A DNA stretch of 64,000 nt from Paraburkholderia guartelaensis (GCF_004353905.1 NZ_SMOD01000001.1:186001-250000); one strand, 5' to 3'; numbered from the stretch's first letter, positions 18,578-28,540 are shown. The notes: generated by a model from the letters alone, not told the origin. Made by a program: numbers and translations.

Positions 18578-19498
18578 TCATGCGCTCTCGGCGTTGACGA
18601 GTTCGCCCGCGGTGCGCTCGCGCAGGCGCGGCGATGCGAAGTCGAGGAACGCGCGCAGCTTCAGCGGCAGGGGTGCTTGCCCCGCATGCACGAGATTGAC
18701 GGGCAGCGGCGCGGCTTCAAATGCGTCGAGCACGACGCGAAGCTCGTTGGCCCGAACGGCGCGTGCAACCTGGTAGGACAGCACGCGTATCAAACCCACG
18801 CCGAGGATCGCGGCTTCGATGGCGGCGTCCGCCGTATTCACGGCAAGCCGCGAATGAACGGGCACGGACTGCTCCGACTTGCCGGAGCCGAAAGACCACG
18901 CGCGCAGCGACGCGAGCGCCTCGAAGGTAATGCATTGATGGCCTGCCAGGTCCGCGGGTTCGGCGGGCACGCCGTGCTTCGCGAGATAGGCGGGGCTGGC
19001 GCAAATGACCCGGCGCACCGTGCCCACGCGCGTTGCGATCAACGTGCTGTCGGGCAGCTCGCCAATGCGCACCGCGACGTCCGCGTGTTCATCCATCAGA
19101 TGAACGACACGATCGGTCAGCAGGAGATTGATGTCGATCTCCGGATACTGCGCGAGGAATTCCGCCACCACCGGCACCACGTGCAAGCGGCCAAACGCAA
19201 CGGGCGCGGTAACCACGAGTTCGCCTTTGGGCGCGGCGTATTCGCCCGTGGCTGCACGCTCGGCTTCGCCGATGTCTTCGAGAATGCGCCGGCAGGCGGC
19301 CACGTATGCGGCGCCGGCTTCCGTCAACGAAAGCTTGCGCGTCGTGCGGTGAAAGAGACGCGTCTTCAGGTGTGCTTCCAGTTCCCCAACCTTGCGGCTG
19401 ACCGTGGCGAGCGGCATGTCGAGATGCCGCGCGGCAGCCGAGAGACTGCCCGCATCGGCGACCGAAACGAGGATAGCCATGGCTTCGAGGCGATTCAT
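18578..19498 (-). CDS. LysR-family regulator (tandem paralogue B)
   Basis: A 306-residue LysR protein starting MNRLEAMAILVSVADAGSLS. The frame is open further upstream, but the ATG at 19498 matches the start of its tandem paralogue and the family's usual N-terminus; longer versions would run into the divergent MFS gene. HTH LATVSRKVGELEAHLKTR and effector-domain hinge CASPAYLAKHG are visible. It diverges from the MFS exporter starting at 19641 across 142 bp and most likely controls it. The leader just upstream resembles that of paralogue A. Confidence 0.92.
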   Translation of the reverse strand: MNRLEAMAILVSVADAGSLSAAARHLDMPLATVSRKVGELEAHLKTRLFHRTTRKLSLTEAGAAYVAACRRILEDIGEAERAATGEYAAPKGELVVTAPVAFGRLHVVPVVAEFLAQYPEIDINLLLTDRVVHLMDEHADVAVRIGELPDSTLIATRVGTVRRVICASPAYLAKHGVPAEPADLAGHQCITFEALASLRAWSFGSGKSEQSVPVHSRLAVNTADAAIEAAILGVGLIRVLSYQVARAVRANELRVVLDAFEAAPLPVNLVHAGQAPLPLKLRAFLDFASPRLRERTAGELVNAESA

Positions 19499-19640
19499 GG
19501 ACCCTATCAAATAGTGGAAGGATGAATCTTGATCGTGAGGGATTCTCTTCGTAAATGCAAGCGCGTAACGTTCGACCTCAATCTGGATCGCGGCAATCCG
19601 CTGCGAAGACCGGAGAAATTCAACGAATAAGGAGGTTGTC

Positions 19641-20870
19641 GTGAGCGGCTTATCCAGCACCCCAGAAAGTGCAGCAACGCCCGCCGTCGCATCGCGCGGC
19701 AAGATCGTCATGATGGCGGTCGTCGCAGGAGCAGTGATCACAAACATCTACTGCACGCAGCCGATCCTGCCGCTGATCGCAGCGGGTCTGCAGGTCAACA
19801 TCACAACGGTGGACCTCGTCGCAGCGGCGGCGCTGCTCGGCTTCTCGACCGGTCTCGCGTTGCTGCTGCCGCTTGGCGACCGCTTCGACCGGCGCAAGCT
19901 CGTGCTCACTCAAATCGCGCTCGCACTCGTTTTCGCGGCGACAGCAGCGGTGGCGCCTGGCATCTGGGCACTGATCGCGGCTTCGTTTGCGCTTGGCATC
20001 GTGAGTTGCGTGCCACAGCAGCTTGTGCCCTTCGCCGCCGTCATGTCGTTGCCGAGCGAGCGGGGGCGTAACGTCGGCACCGTCGTGAGCGGCATCATGG
20101 TCGGCATCCTCGTCGGCCGCACGATCGCGGGCGCAATTGGCGCGGCGTGGGGTTGGCGCGCGGTGTACGGCGTGGAAGCCGCGTTCATGGTGCCGGTCTT
20201 TATCGCCGCCGCTGCGCTGCTGCCGAAAGGCGTGCCCTCCACGAATCTTTCGTATGGACGTCTGCTTGCTTCGCTGTGGCCGCTCGTTCGCGACAATCGT
20301 CCGATTCGCGAATCGATGATTATCCAGGCGCTGCTGTGGGCCTGTTTCAACGCCTTCTGGGTCAATCTCGCGGCGCTGCTCAAGAGCGGGCCGTGGCACC
20401 TCGGCAGCGCGTGGGCGGGGGGCTTCGGCATCATCGGCGCGGCCGGCGCGTTCGCCGCATCGCTGGGTGGCAATGCCACCGACCGCGTGGGCTTTCGCAA
20501 GGTCATCGGCGCGAGCATCGTCATCGCGACGCTCGCCTACGTGCTTCTTTCCGGCGCGGCCACGTCGCTCACGCTGCTGATCGTGGGCGTGATCGTGCTC
20601 GATATCGGCGTGCAGTCCGGTCTCGTTTCTAATCAGACTCGCGCTTTCTCAGTCGATCCGAAAGCACAAGGCCGAATCAACAGCCTCTATATGACGGCCA
20701 CCTTTTTCGGCGGCGCGGTCGGTGCGACGGTCAGCGGCTGGCTCATGAGCCGCTTTGGCTGGTCTGGCATCGTCGCCTTCGGCGTTGTGCTCGGAATTGT
20801 GGCTTCCGCCATCCACTGGATCGGTGCGCCTCGCGAGTCCGCGGGCCGGATCCCATCAAACGCAGATTGA
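19641..20870 (+). CDS. MFS transporter (DHA1-like, 12 TM)
   Basis: A 409-residue inner-membrane protein with about 12 hydrophobic helices and the MFS signature between helices 2 and 3 (LPLGDRFDRRKLVL). The translation start is GTG at 19641, supported by a near-consensus AAGGAGG at 19629-19635. The general appearance is of drug or metabolite exporters related to YnfM/AraJ-type proteins. It is divergent from LysR paralogue B and only 75 bp upstream of the RND permease, so it may share a transcript with the RND pump and dxs. Confidence 0.9.
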   Translation: MSGLSSTPESAATPAVASRGKIVMMAVVAGAVITNIYCTQPILPLIAAGLQVNITTVDLVAAAALLGFSTGLALLLPLGDRFDRRKLVLTQIALALVFAATAAVAPGIWALIAASFALGIVSCVPQQLVPFAAVMSLPSERGRNVGTVVSGIMVGILVGRTIAGAIGAAWGWRAVYGVEAAFMVPVFIAAAALLPKGVPSTNLSYGRLLASLWPLVRDNRPIRESMIIQALLWACFNAFWVNLAALLKSGPWHLGSAWAGGFGIIGAAGAFAASLGGNATDRVGFRKVIGASIVIATLAYVLLSGAATSLTLLIVGVIVLDIGVQSGLVSNQTRAFSVDPKAQGRINSLYMTATFFGGAVGATVSGWLMSRFGWSGIVAFGVVLGIVASAIHWIGAPRESAGRIPSNAD

Positions 20871-20945
20871 TTCAAGGCATCGAGAATCTGCTTGCTGGAA
20901 TCCGCCGCGGTTAGGGGCGATGCCAGCTTCAATACTGGAATTATC

Positions 20946-23900
20946 ATGATTGGCATCGTGCGCGTTGCGCTGAAACGGCCTTATACATTCGTCGTTCTGG
21001 CCGTGTTTATCCTGATCGTCGGCGTTTTGTCGGCGTTTCGTACCCCTACGGATATTTTTCCTCCGATCAATATCCCGGTGATTAGCGTGGTATGGCAGTA
21101 CACGGGGCTTTCGCCCGACCAGATGGAAGGTCGCGTGATGGCTCCGTACGAGCGGGTGTTGACGACCACCGTGAATGGCGTTCAGCACATCGAAGGCACG
21201 TCGCTTACCGGCTACGGCATCGTCAAGATCTTCTTTCAGCCTGGCACCAACATTGGTACCGCGAATGCGCAGGTGACCGCCATTTCGCAGGAGATTTTGA
21301 AGCAGCTGCCGCCCTCGGCGACGCCGCCGTTCATCATCAATTACAACGCTTCGACCGTTCCGATTATCCAGCTCGCGCTTTCTGGCAAGGGCCTTTCCGA
21401 ACAGAATCTGGCGGACCTCGGCAAGAACCAGTTGCGGCCGATTCTCGCGACCGTGAACGGCGCTGCGATCCCGTTTCCGTTCGGCGGCAAGGACCGCCAG
21501 GTTCAGATCAACATCAAGCCGTCCGAACTCGAAGCCCGCTCCTTGTCGGCCGAGGATGTGCTCAACGCGTTGACGGCGCAGAACCTCGTGACGCCGGTCG
21601 GCACCGAAAAGATCGGCAACTACGAGTACACGCTGCAGCTGAACGACGCGCCGGAGACGATCGCGGCCATTGCGAACCTGCCGATCAAGTCGGCCAACGG
21701 CACCGTTGTGCATATGCATGATGTCGCCGACGTGACCGACGGCAGCCCGCCGCAGCCCAATATCGTTCACGTGGAAGGCAAGCGTTCGGTGCTGCTCACC
21801 GTGTTCAAGAACGGTTCGGCATCCACCTTGTCGATCATCGGCGGCATTCGCCAGAAGGTTGCCGATGCGAAGGCCTCCTTGCCCGACGCGCTTCAGATCG
21901 ATGCGATCGGCGACCAGTCGATCTTCGTGCGCTCTGCGATCAAGGGCGTGGCGCGCGAGGGCTTGATTGCCGCATTGCTCACGAGCGTGATGATCCTGCT
22001 GTTTCTGGGTAGCTGGCGCTCGACGATCATTATCGCGACCTCTATTCCGCTCGCGATTCTCGGGTCGATTTCCGTGCTCTCGGTGCTCGGCGAAACGCTC
22101 AATATCATGACGCTCGGCGGGCTCGCGTTAGCGGTGGGGATTCTCGTCGACGACGCCACCGTGACCATCGAGAACATCAACTGGCACCTGGAGCAAGGCA
22201 AGGACGTCGAAAGCGCGATTCTCGACGGCGCGGCACAAATCGTGACGCCTGCATTCGTCTCGTTGCTTTGCATCTGCATCGTGTTCGTGCCGATGTTCTT
22301 CCTGAATGGTGTGGCGAGGTTCCTGTTCGTGCCGATGGCCGAGTCGGTGATCTTCGCGATGATTTCCTCGTTCATTCTCTCGCGCACGCTCGTGCCGACG
22401 ATGGCGAAGTACCTGCTGAAGTCCCATGCGAATGAGCAAGGACATCACGAGTCTGCCGGCGTGTGGGCGCGCTTTCACCGCGGATTCGAGCAGCGCTTCG
22501 AACGCGTGCGTGCGAACTATGCCGCGATGCTCGAACGGGTGCTGGAACGTCGCCGCACGTTCGTGATTGGCTTCTTTGCATTCGTCGTGGTGTCGTTCGC
22601 GTTGATGCCGCTGCTCGGGCGCAACTTTTTCCCTGACGTCGATGCGGGCCAGATCCTGCTGCACGTGCGTGCGCCCGTGGGTACGCGTGTGGAGCGAACC
22701 GCCGAGATCTTCGCCGAGGTGCAAGCGCAGGTGCGCGCGACGATTCCGCCCTCCGAACTGGGCACCGTGGTGGACAACATTGGACTTTCCACCAGCTCCA
22801 TCAATACGGCCTACAACAACACGGGCACGATCGGCCCGCAGGACGGCGACATCCAGATCTCGCTGAAAGAAGGCCATGGGCCGACGGCCGCTTATGTGCG
22901 CAAGTTGCGCGAATCGCTGCCGCGTGCGTTCCCCGGCGTGACGTTCTCGTTCCCGCCTGCGGACATCGTGAGCCAGATCCTGAACTTCGGTTCGCCCGCA
23001 CCGATCGACCTGCAGATTCGCGGCAACAATCTGCCGGCCGACTTCGCCTACGCGAACTCGTTGCTGCGTCAGATCCGCCACGTGCCCGGCGTTGTCGATG
23101 CGCGCATCGAGCAATCGCAGGCCAATCCGCAATTCAATATCGATGTCGATCGGGACCGCGCATCGCTTCAGGGCCTCACCGAACGCGATGTGACCAACAG
23201 CCTCGTGGTGCACATGGCGGGTTCGAGCCAGATCGACCCGACCTACTGGCTCAACGCGGCCAATGGCGTGGAGTATTCGATCGTGCTGCAGACGCCGCAG
23301 TACAGCCTGGATTCGCTCTCGTCTCTGGTGAATCTGCCGGTGAGCGGCGGGGCCGAGGCCAACGATGGGCAAATTCTCGGCGGGGTCGCGAGCATTCACC
23401 GCACGGCCAGCAACGAAGTGGTGAGCAACTACAACGTGCAGCCGATGGTCGAGGTGTTCGCCACGACCCAGGGCCGCGATCTCGGCGCCGTCGCCGCCGA
23501 CATTCGCCACATCGTCTCGGCCAATGCCAAGGACGCGCCCAAGGGGGCGAAGGTCGTTCTGCTTGGCCAGGCGCAGACGATGAACAACGCCTTCGGCGGC
23601 TTGTCGTTCGGGATTCTGGGCGCCGTCGTACTGATTTACCTGCTCATCGTCGTCAATTTCCAGTCGTGGTCCGATCCGCTCGTGATCGTGGCCGCCTTGC
23701 CTGGTGCGTTGGCCGGCATCGTCTGGATGCTGTTTGCGACGGATACCACGCTCTCGGTGCCCGCACTGACCGGCGCAATCATGTGCATGGGCGTGGCTAC
23801 GGCCAATTCGATTCTGGTGGTGAGTTTCTGCCGCGAACGTCTGGCCGAGCACGGCGACGCGTTCAAGGCGGCATTGGAAGCCGGTACGACCCGGTTTCGG

Positions 23901-24134
23901 CCGGTCCTCATGACGGCACTCTCGATGATCATCGGCATGGCGCCGATGGCATTGAGTCTTGGCGAGGGCGGAGAGCAAAACGCGCCGTTGGGCCGAGCGG
24001 TGATTGGCGGACTGCTGTTCGCCACTGCCGCAACGCTTTTTCTCGTGCCCGCTATTTTTTGCATGATCCACTCGCGTCGGGGTCGCACATCGACGGCCGC
24101 GCAGCTTACCGGAGATTCGATCCATGTCCTCTGA
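20946..24134 (+). CDS. RND-family efflux permease (HAE-1 type)
   Basis: About 1062 residues with the AcrB-like plan: TM1 followed by a large periplasmic loop, TM2-6, TM7, second loop, TM8-12. TM4 shows the proton-relay aspartate pair Asp402/Asp403 in GILVDDATVTIEN. The ATG at 20946 gives the standard RND start (MIGIVRVALKRPYTF); an earlier in-frame codon at 20892 would add a non-homologous leader. It works with the following adaptor and outer-membrane factor as a tripartite proton-driven exporter. Its last 11 bp overlap the adaptor gene. Confidence 0.94.
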   Translation: MIGIVRVALKRPYTFVVLAVFILIVGVLSAFRTPTDIFPPINIPVISVVWQYTGLSPDQMEGRVMAPYERVLTTTVNGVQHIEGTSLTGYGIVKIFFQPGTNIGTANAQVTAISQEILKQLPPSATPPFIINYNASTVPIIQLALSGKGLSEQNLADLGKNQLRPILATVNGAAIPFPFGGKDRQVQINIKPSELEARSLSAEDVLNALTAQNLVTPVGTEKIGNYEYTLQLNDAPETIAAIANLPIKSANGTVVHMHDVADVTDGSPPQPNIVHVEGKRSVLLTVFKNGSASTLSIIGGIRQKVADAKASLPDALQIDAIGDQSIFVRSAIKGVAREGLIAALLTSVMILLFLGSWRSTIIIATSIPLAILGSISVLSVLGETLNIMTLGGLALAVGILVDDATVTIENINWHLEQGKDVESAILDGAAQIVTPAFVSLLCICIVFVPMFFLNGVARFLFVPMAESVIFAMISSFILSRTLVPTMAKYLLKSHANEQGHHESAGVWARFHRGFEQRFERVRANYAAMLERVLERRRTFVIGFFAFVVVSFALMPLLGRNFFPDVDAGQILLHVRAPVGTRVERTAEIFAEVQAQVRATIPPSELGTVVDNIGLSTSSINTAYNNTGTIGPQDGDIQISLKEGHGPTAAYVRKLRESLPRAFPGVTFSFPPADIVSQILNFGSPAPIDLQIRGNNLPADFAYANSLLRQIRHVPGVVDARIEQSQANPQFNIDVDRDRASLQGLTERDVTNSLVVHMAGSSQIDPTYWLNAANGVEYSIVLQTPQYSLDSLSSLVNLPVSGGAEANDGQILGGVASIHRTASNEVVSNYNVQPMVEVFATTQGRDLGAVAADIRHIVSANAKDAPKGAKVVLLGQAQTMNNAFGGLSFGILGAVVLIYLLIVVNFQSWSDPLVIVAALPGALAGIVWMLFATDTTLSVPALTGAIMCMGVATANSILVVSFCRERLAEHGDAFKAALEAGTTRFRPVLMTALSMIIGMAPMALSLGEGGEQNAPLGRAVIGGLLFATAATLFLVPAIFCMIHSRRGRTSTAAQLTGDSIHVL

Positions 24135-25302
24135 ACCCACAACGCGCGCTGCACTCGCGCAGCGTCAGCTTTCTTTAACAGGCATCGTCGGCGGTGCGCT
24201 CGCCGTCCTCATCGTGGCTGGTGGCGTCTCGCTTCGCATGAAGCATGAGCATCAACTCAAGGACTGGACCGAGGCGCAAGCCGTGCCGTCCGTGAATGTC
24301 GTCGTGCCCGCGCCGGAGGCGCCGGGCGGCGCGCTGGACCTGCCCGGTAGACTGGAGGCCTTCGAAAGCGCGCCCATCTATGCACGCGTGAGCGGATACC
24401 TGAAATCGTGGAGCGTCGACATCGGCACACCGGTGAAGGCAGGCCAGACGCTCGCCGAGATCGAAACGCCCGAACTCGATCAGCAGTTGATTCAGGCGAA
24501 GGCCGACCTCGCGAGCGCGCAAGCCGATGCCGCGCTCGCGAAAACGACCGCCGCACGCTGGCAAAGTCTTCTGGACTCCGATTCAGTGTCGCGCCAGGAG
24601 GTCGATGACCGCACGCAGGACTACGTGGCGAAGCAGGCCCGTGTGGCGGCAGCGCAGGCCAACCTGGACCGGCTGGTCGCGACCAAGAGCTTCGCGCGAA
24701 TCGTCGCGCCGTTCGACGGCGTGATCACCGCGCGCAACACGGACGTTGGCGCATTGATCAATGAGGGCGGCGGTACGGGGCCGCAACTCTTCTCCGTATC
24801 GAGCGTGGACAAGCTGCGCGTGTACGTACGCGTGCCGCAGGAATACGTGCCGGCGGTCAAGCCCGGTGGAACGGGCACCTTCACCGTGCCGGAGTATCCG
24901 GGCAGGACTTTCGCCGCCACGGTCGTGGGTCTGGCCGACTCGGTGAACGCCGCATCGGGCACGTCGCTCGTCCAGCTGATGGTCGATAACCCCGGTCATT
25001 TGCTGTTGCCGGGCGACTTCGTGAATCTGCATTTTTCGCTGCCGGCGCGCGCCAACGCACTGCGGGTGCCAGCTAGCGCGCTGATATTCGACAACCGGGG
25101 GCTGCGGCTCGCCACTGTCGATCGCAGCGACACCGTTCACTTCAAACCCGTTTCGATCGTGCAGGACCTCGGCAACGCGGTCGATATCGGCTCGGGGCTG
25201 GCGCAAAGCGACCGCGTGGTCGACGCGCCGCCCGATGGTCTCGTCGAAGGCGACCATGTTCAGGTGATCGCGCCCACGGCCAAAGGTGGCAAGCATGACT
25301 AA
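24124..25302 (+). CDS. RND efflux periplasmic adaptor (MFP)
   Basis: A 392-residue membrane fusion protein: N-terminal anchor helix (about residues 17-37), then lipoyl half ARVSGYLKSWSVDIGTPVKAGQTLAEIETPELDQQ (split here by its natural turn), an alpha-hairpin with SVSRQEVDDR, and the second lipoyl half RIVAPFDGVITARNTDVGALI. Beta-barrel and membrane-proximal domains follow. It bridges the RND permease and the outer-membrane channel. GGAG at 24111-24114 supports the ATG at 24124. It overlaps both neighbours. Confidence 0.94.
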   Translation: MSSEPTTRAALAQRQLSLTGIVGGALAVLIVAGGVSLRMKHEHQLKDWTEAQAVPSVNVVVPAPEAPGGALDLPGRLEAFESAPIYARVSGYLKSWSVDIGTPVKAGQTLAEIETPELDQQLIQAKADLASAQADAALAKTTAARWQSLLDSDSVSRQEVDDRTQDYVAKQARVAAAQANLDRLVATKSFARIVAPFDGVITARNTDVGALINEGGGTGPQLFSVSSVDKLRVYVRVPQEYVPAVKPGGTGTFTVPEYPGRTFAATVVGLADSVNAASGTSLVQLMVDNPGHLLLPGDFVNLHFSLPARANALRVPASALIFDNRGLRLATVDRSDTVHFKPVSIVQDLGNAVDIGSGLAQSDRVVDAPPDGLVEGDHVQVIAPTAKGGKHD

Positions 25303-26719
25303 GTATCTGAAACTCGCCACGCTGGTGAGTGCTGTGGCGCTCGCCGCGTGCTCGCTCGCGCCGCACTACGAGGTTCCGGAAACACCCGTGGCGGCGCAGT
25401 ACCAGACGCAGGGACCATGGACCGTGGCCAACCCCGCGGACCAGCTCGATCGCGCGGGATGGTGGAAGCTGTACAAGGAGCCGGAACTCGACGACCTCGA
25501 GCAACGGCTGATCGCGAATAACCCCGACCTGAGCGCGGCGCTGTTTCACTATGAGCAGTCGCAGGCGTACATCAGGCAGGTCAAGTCGCAGATGTACCCG
25601 CAGGTTTCCGCTGTGGGCAATGTCCAGCGCGACCGCGAGTCGGACACGCGGCCGTTGCGCAGCCCGACTGGGCCGACCGACTACAACTCCGCCACGCTGG
25701 GTGTCGAAGTCGACTACGAAGTGGACCTTTGGGGACGCGTGCGCGATTCCGTCGCAGCAAGCAAGGACGAAGGGCAGGCGTCGAAAGCGGATCTCGCCTC
25801 GACGCAGTTGAGCCTGGAAATCGAGCTGGCCCGAAGCTATATCGACATGCGGGGTCTCGATCAGCAGATTCAGCTGATCGAGGGGACCCAGGAGGCGTAC
25901 CAGAAGGCGCTCGACTTGACCCGCAACCGGCATGGCGCGGGCATCGTGTCGGGGCTCGACGTGGCGCGCGCCAGCAACCAGTTGTCATCGGTCGAATCCG
26001 AACTCACCCAGATCAGAGCAAGGCGCGCATTGCTCGAACACGCGGTGGCGGTGCTGGTCGGCGCTTCGCCTTCGGAGTTCCAGCTTGCCCCGAGTACCGA
26101 TTCGATCGCGTTGCCCGTGATTCCGGTCGGGGTGCCGTCGACGTTGTTGCAAAGGCGGCCTGACGTCGCCGCAGCCGAGCGGCGCATCGCGGCGGCCAAT
26201 TCAAAAATTGGCGTGGCGCGCGCGGCGTACTTCCCGACGCTCACGCTCAGCGCGCAGGGCGGCGTGCAAAGCTCGGTGCTCGGCAATCTGCTCAGTCTTT
26301 CCAGTTCGTACTGGGCGATCGGTCCGTCGCTGGCGGTGTATCTGCTGGACGGCGGCAAGCGCCACGCGCAGCTGGATTCGGCGAAGGAGGCCACGGCCGA
26401 AGCCGGCGCACGCTATCGCAGCGTGGTGCTGGCGTCGTTCCGGCAGGTGGAAGACAACCTCACGTTGCTCGACGATCTGGGCACCGCAACGAATCAGCAG
26501 CAGGACGCCGCCAACGCGGCCCAAACCGCGCTCAACCTGGCGCTCGCGCGCTATCAGCGCGGCGCGGTGAGCTACCTGGACGTGGTCGAGGCGCAATCGG
26601 CCGAGCTTGAAGCGCAACGCAGCGTCATCGCGCTGCGCACGCGGCAACTGGATGCGAATGTCGACCTCATTCACGCGCTCGGCGGCGGCTGGACCACGGA
26701 CGACCTGAAGGCCGGTTGA
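25295..26719 (+). CDS. RND efflux outer-membrane lipoprotein (NodT family)
   Basis: A 474-residue TolC-like channel with lipobox LAAC (Cys19), mature start SLAPHYEVPETPVAAQY, and the inter-repeat signature LLQRRPDVAAAERRIAAAN. It starts at ATG 25295, 8 bp inside the adaptor gene, with AAAGGTGG at 25280-25287 as ribosome binding site. It completes the RND pump. The next gene, dxs, follows after 27 bp on the same strand and is presumably in the same operon. Confidence 0.94.
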   Translation: MTKYLKLATLVSAVALAACSLAPHYEVPETPVAAQYQTQGPWTVANPADQLDRAGWWKLYKEPELDDLEQRLIANNPDLSAALFHYEQSQAYIRQVKSQMYPQVSAVGNVQRDRESDTRPLRSPTGPTDYNSATLGVEVDYEVDLWGRVRDSVAASKDEGQASKADLASTQLSLEIELARSYIDMRGLDQQIQLIEGTQEAYQKALDLTRNRHGAGIVSGLDVARASNQLSSVESELTQIRARRALLEHAVAVLVGASPSEFQLAPSTDSIALPVIPVGVPSTLLQRRPDVAAAERRIAAANSKIGVARAAYFPTLTLSAQGGVQSSVLGNLLSLSSSYWAIGPSLAVYLLDGGKRHAQLDSAKEATAEAGARYRSVVLASFRQVEDNLTLLDDLGTATNQQQDAANAAQTALNLALARYQRGAVSYLDVVEAQSAELEAQRSVIALRTRQLDANVDLIHALGGGWTTDDLKAG

Positions 26720-26746
26720 ATTTCATACAACAAGGACAGCAACGTC

Positions 26747-28540
26747 ATGAACCTGCTTGACATGATCGATTTCCCGAGCAATCTGCGCGATCTGGATGAG
26801 CGCGAGCTTCAGCGCCTCGTGGACGAGGTTCGGGAATTCGTGATCGAAAGTGTGTCGAGTACCGGCGGCCACCTGGCATCGAACCTCGGTGTGGTGGAGT
26901 TGTCGGTTGCCCTGCACTATGTATTCGACACGCCGCAAGATCGCCTGGTGTGGGACGTGGGGCACCAATGCTACCCGCACAAGATCCTGACGGGCCGAAA
27001 GACGCAAATGGCAAGCGTGCGGAAAGTGGGCGGGATGGCCGGTTTCCCCGCGCGCGAAGAGTCGCCTTACGATGCGTTCGGTGTCGGGCACGCCGGTACG
27101 TCCATTTCGGCGGCAGTCGGCATGGCGTTGGGGCTGCGCGGTCGGGACGCCCGCGTCGTTGCGGTGATTGGCGATGGCTCATTGTCCGCGGGGATGGCGT
27201 ATGAAGCGCTGAATCACGCGGGATCCTGCGAAACGCTGCCGCTGACGATCATTCTGAATGACAACCGCATGTCGATCTCACCGGCGGTCGGCGGACTGAA
27301 TGACCATCTCGAGGCGCTGGTTACGCGCTGGCGCGACGAAGAGAACATCCCTTTATCCACGCTATTCGAAACGCTGGGTTTGGACTATGTCGGTCCCATC
27401 GATGGCCACGATATGGCGAATCTACTCGCCACGCTGCGGGACGCGAAGACACGCAACCGGCCGCACGTCATCCACGTGGTGACGAAGAAAGGAAAAGGTT
27501 ATCGACCTGCGGAACTGGAGCCCGTTGCGTACCACGGGCCGAGCCCGTTCAAACCCGATACCGGGTTGGTGCGCAAGAAGGGCGGCAAGCTGACCTATAG
27601 CCAGGTATTCGGTCAATGGTTGTGCGACGCGGCGGCAACGGATGAACGCATCTTCGGCATCACGCCCGCGATGAGCGAAGGGTCCTGCCTGACCGGATTC
27701 GAGCGTCGTTATCCGGATCGCTACATCGACGTGGGTATCGCAGAACAGCACGCCGTCACGCTGGCGGCCGGCCTCGCCGTCGAGGGAATGAGGCCCGTCG
27801 TCGCCATCTACTCGACGTTTCTTCAGCGTGGCTATGACCAGCTGATTCACGACGTCGCCCTGCAGAATCTGCCGGTTCTGTTCGCGCTCGACCGCGCGGG
27901 GATTGCCGGGGGCGACGGCGCCACGCATCTGGGTGCGTTCGACATCGCGGCCCTGCGTTGCGTGCCGAATATGGTGGTGATGACCCCGTCCGACGAAAAG
28001 GAATGCTATCGCATGCTGAACACCGGCCTTGCGTGGCCTGGACCGTGCGCCGTGCGATACCCGCGGGCGACAACGGGATCTGAAGTCATTGAGCAGACGA
28101 AAGAGACGCTGCCACTCGGAAGAGGCGTGGTTTGCCGCGTCTCCGGCAAGCGGGACAGCGCGCGGGTGGCGTTTCTGGCGTTCGGGCCCTTGCTCTCGGT
28201 CGCGATGGAAGTCGCAAAGGAGATCGATGCGACCGTGGTCGATATGCGCTTCGTCAAACCGCTCGATGAAGACTTGTTGCTGACGGTTGCCAACGAGCAC
28301 GAGGTGATCGTGACGATCGAAGAAGGCACCGTGCTCGGCGGAGCGGGCGCCGCATGCGCCGAGCGGATCGCGGCGGAAGGGTGGGCCGTACGCATGCTGC
28401 GGCTCGGACTTCCCGACGCCTTTGTCCCGCACGGCGACCGTGCCGAACTGCTCCGTTTGAATGGTCTCGGAGTCTCAGGCGTGCGGGAAGCCGTCCTGGC
28501 GTTTACCGAAGCGGTAGACCTGCTCGACCCGGTTGAATGA
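26747..28540 (+). CDS. dxs: 1-deoxy-D-xylulose-5-phosphate synthase (paralogue)
   Basis: Dxs condenses pyruvate and glyceraldehyde-3-phosphate to DXP, the entry step of the MEP isoprenoid pathway and a precursor of thiamine and pyridoxal phosphate. Seen here: His42 in STGGHLASNLG, VWDVGHQCYPHKILTGR, the TPP/Mg motif GDGSLSAGMAYEALNHAG with LNDNRMSIS, DGHD, catalytic Glu333 in IAEQHAV, and YSTFLQRGYDQ. At 597 residues it is shorter than the usual 620-640. The shortfall lies largely between NDHLE and FETLG, where only about 17 residues replace the roughly 45-residue flexible loop I recall for E. coli Dxs. Its place behind an RND pump, away from ispA/xseB, suggests a second copy. Confidence 0.92.
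   Translation: MNLLDMIDFPSNLRDLDERELQRLVDEVREFVIESVSSTGGHLASNLGVVELSVALHYVFDTPQDRLVWDVGHQCYPHKILTGRKTQMASVRKVGGMAGFPAREESPYDAFGVGHAGTSISAAVGMALGLRGRDARVVAVIGDGSLSAGMAYEALNHAGSCETLPLTIILNDNRMSISPAVGGLNDHLEALVTRWRDEENIPLSTLFETLGLDYVGPIDGHDMANLLATLRDAKTRNRPHVIHVVTKKGKGYRPAELEPVAYHGPSPFKPDTGLVRKKGGKLTYSQVFGQWLCDAAATDERIFGITPAMSEGSCLTGFERRYPDRYIDVGIAEQHAVTLAAGLAVEGMRPVVAIYSTFLQRGYDQLIHDVALQNLPVLFALDRAGIAGGDGATHLGAFDIAALRCVPNMVVMTPSDEKECYRMLNTGLAWPGPCAVRYPRATTGSEVIEQTKETLPLGRGVVCRVSGKRDSARVAFLAFGPLLSVAMEVAKEIDATVVDMRFVKPLDEDLLLTVANEHEVIVTIEEGTVLGGAGAACAERIAAEGWAVRMLRLGLPDAFVPHGDRAELLRLNGLGVSGVREAVLAFTEAVDLLDPVE

Noticed and set aside
22128-24140. 670-codon antisense frame over the RND permease
   Set aside because: Same GC-shadow effect; the permease reads as an intact RND protein.
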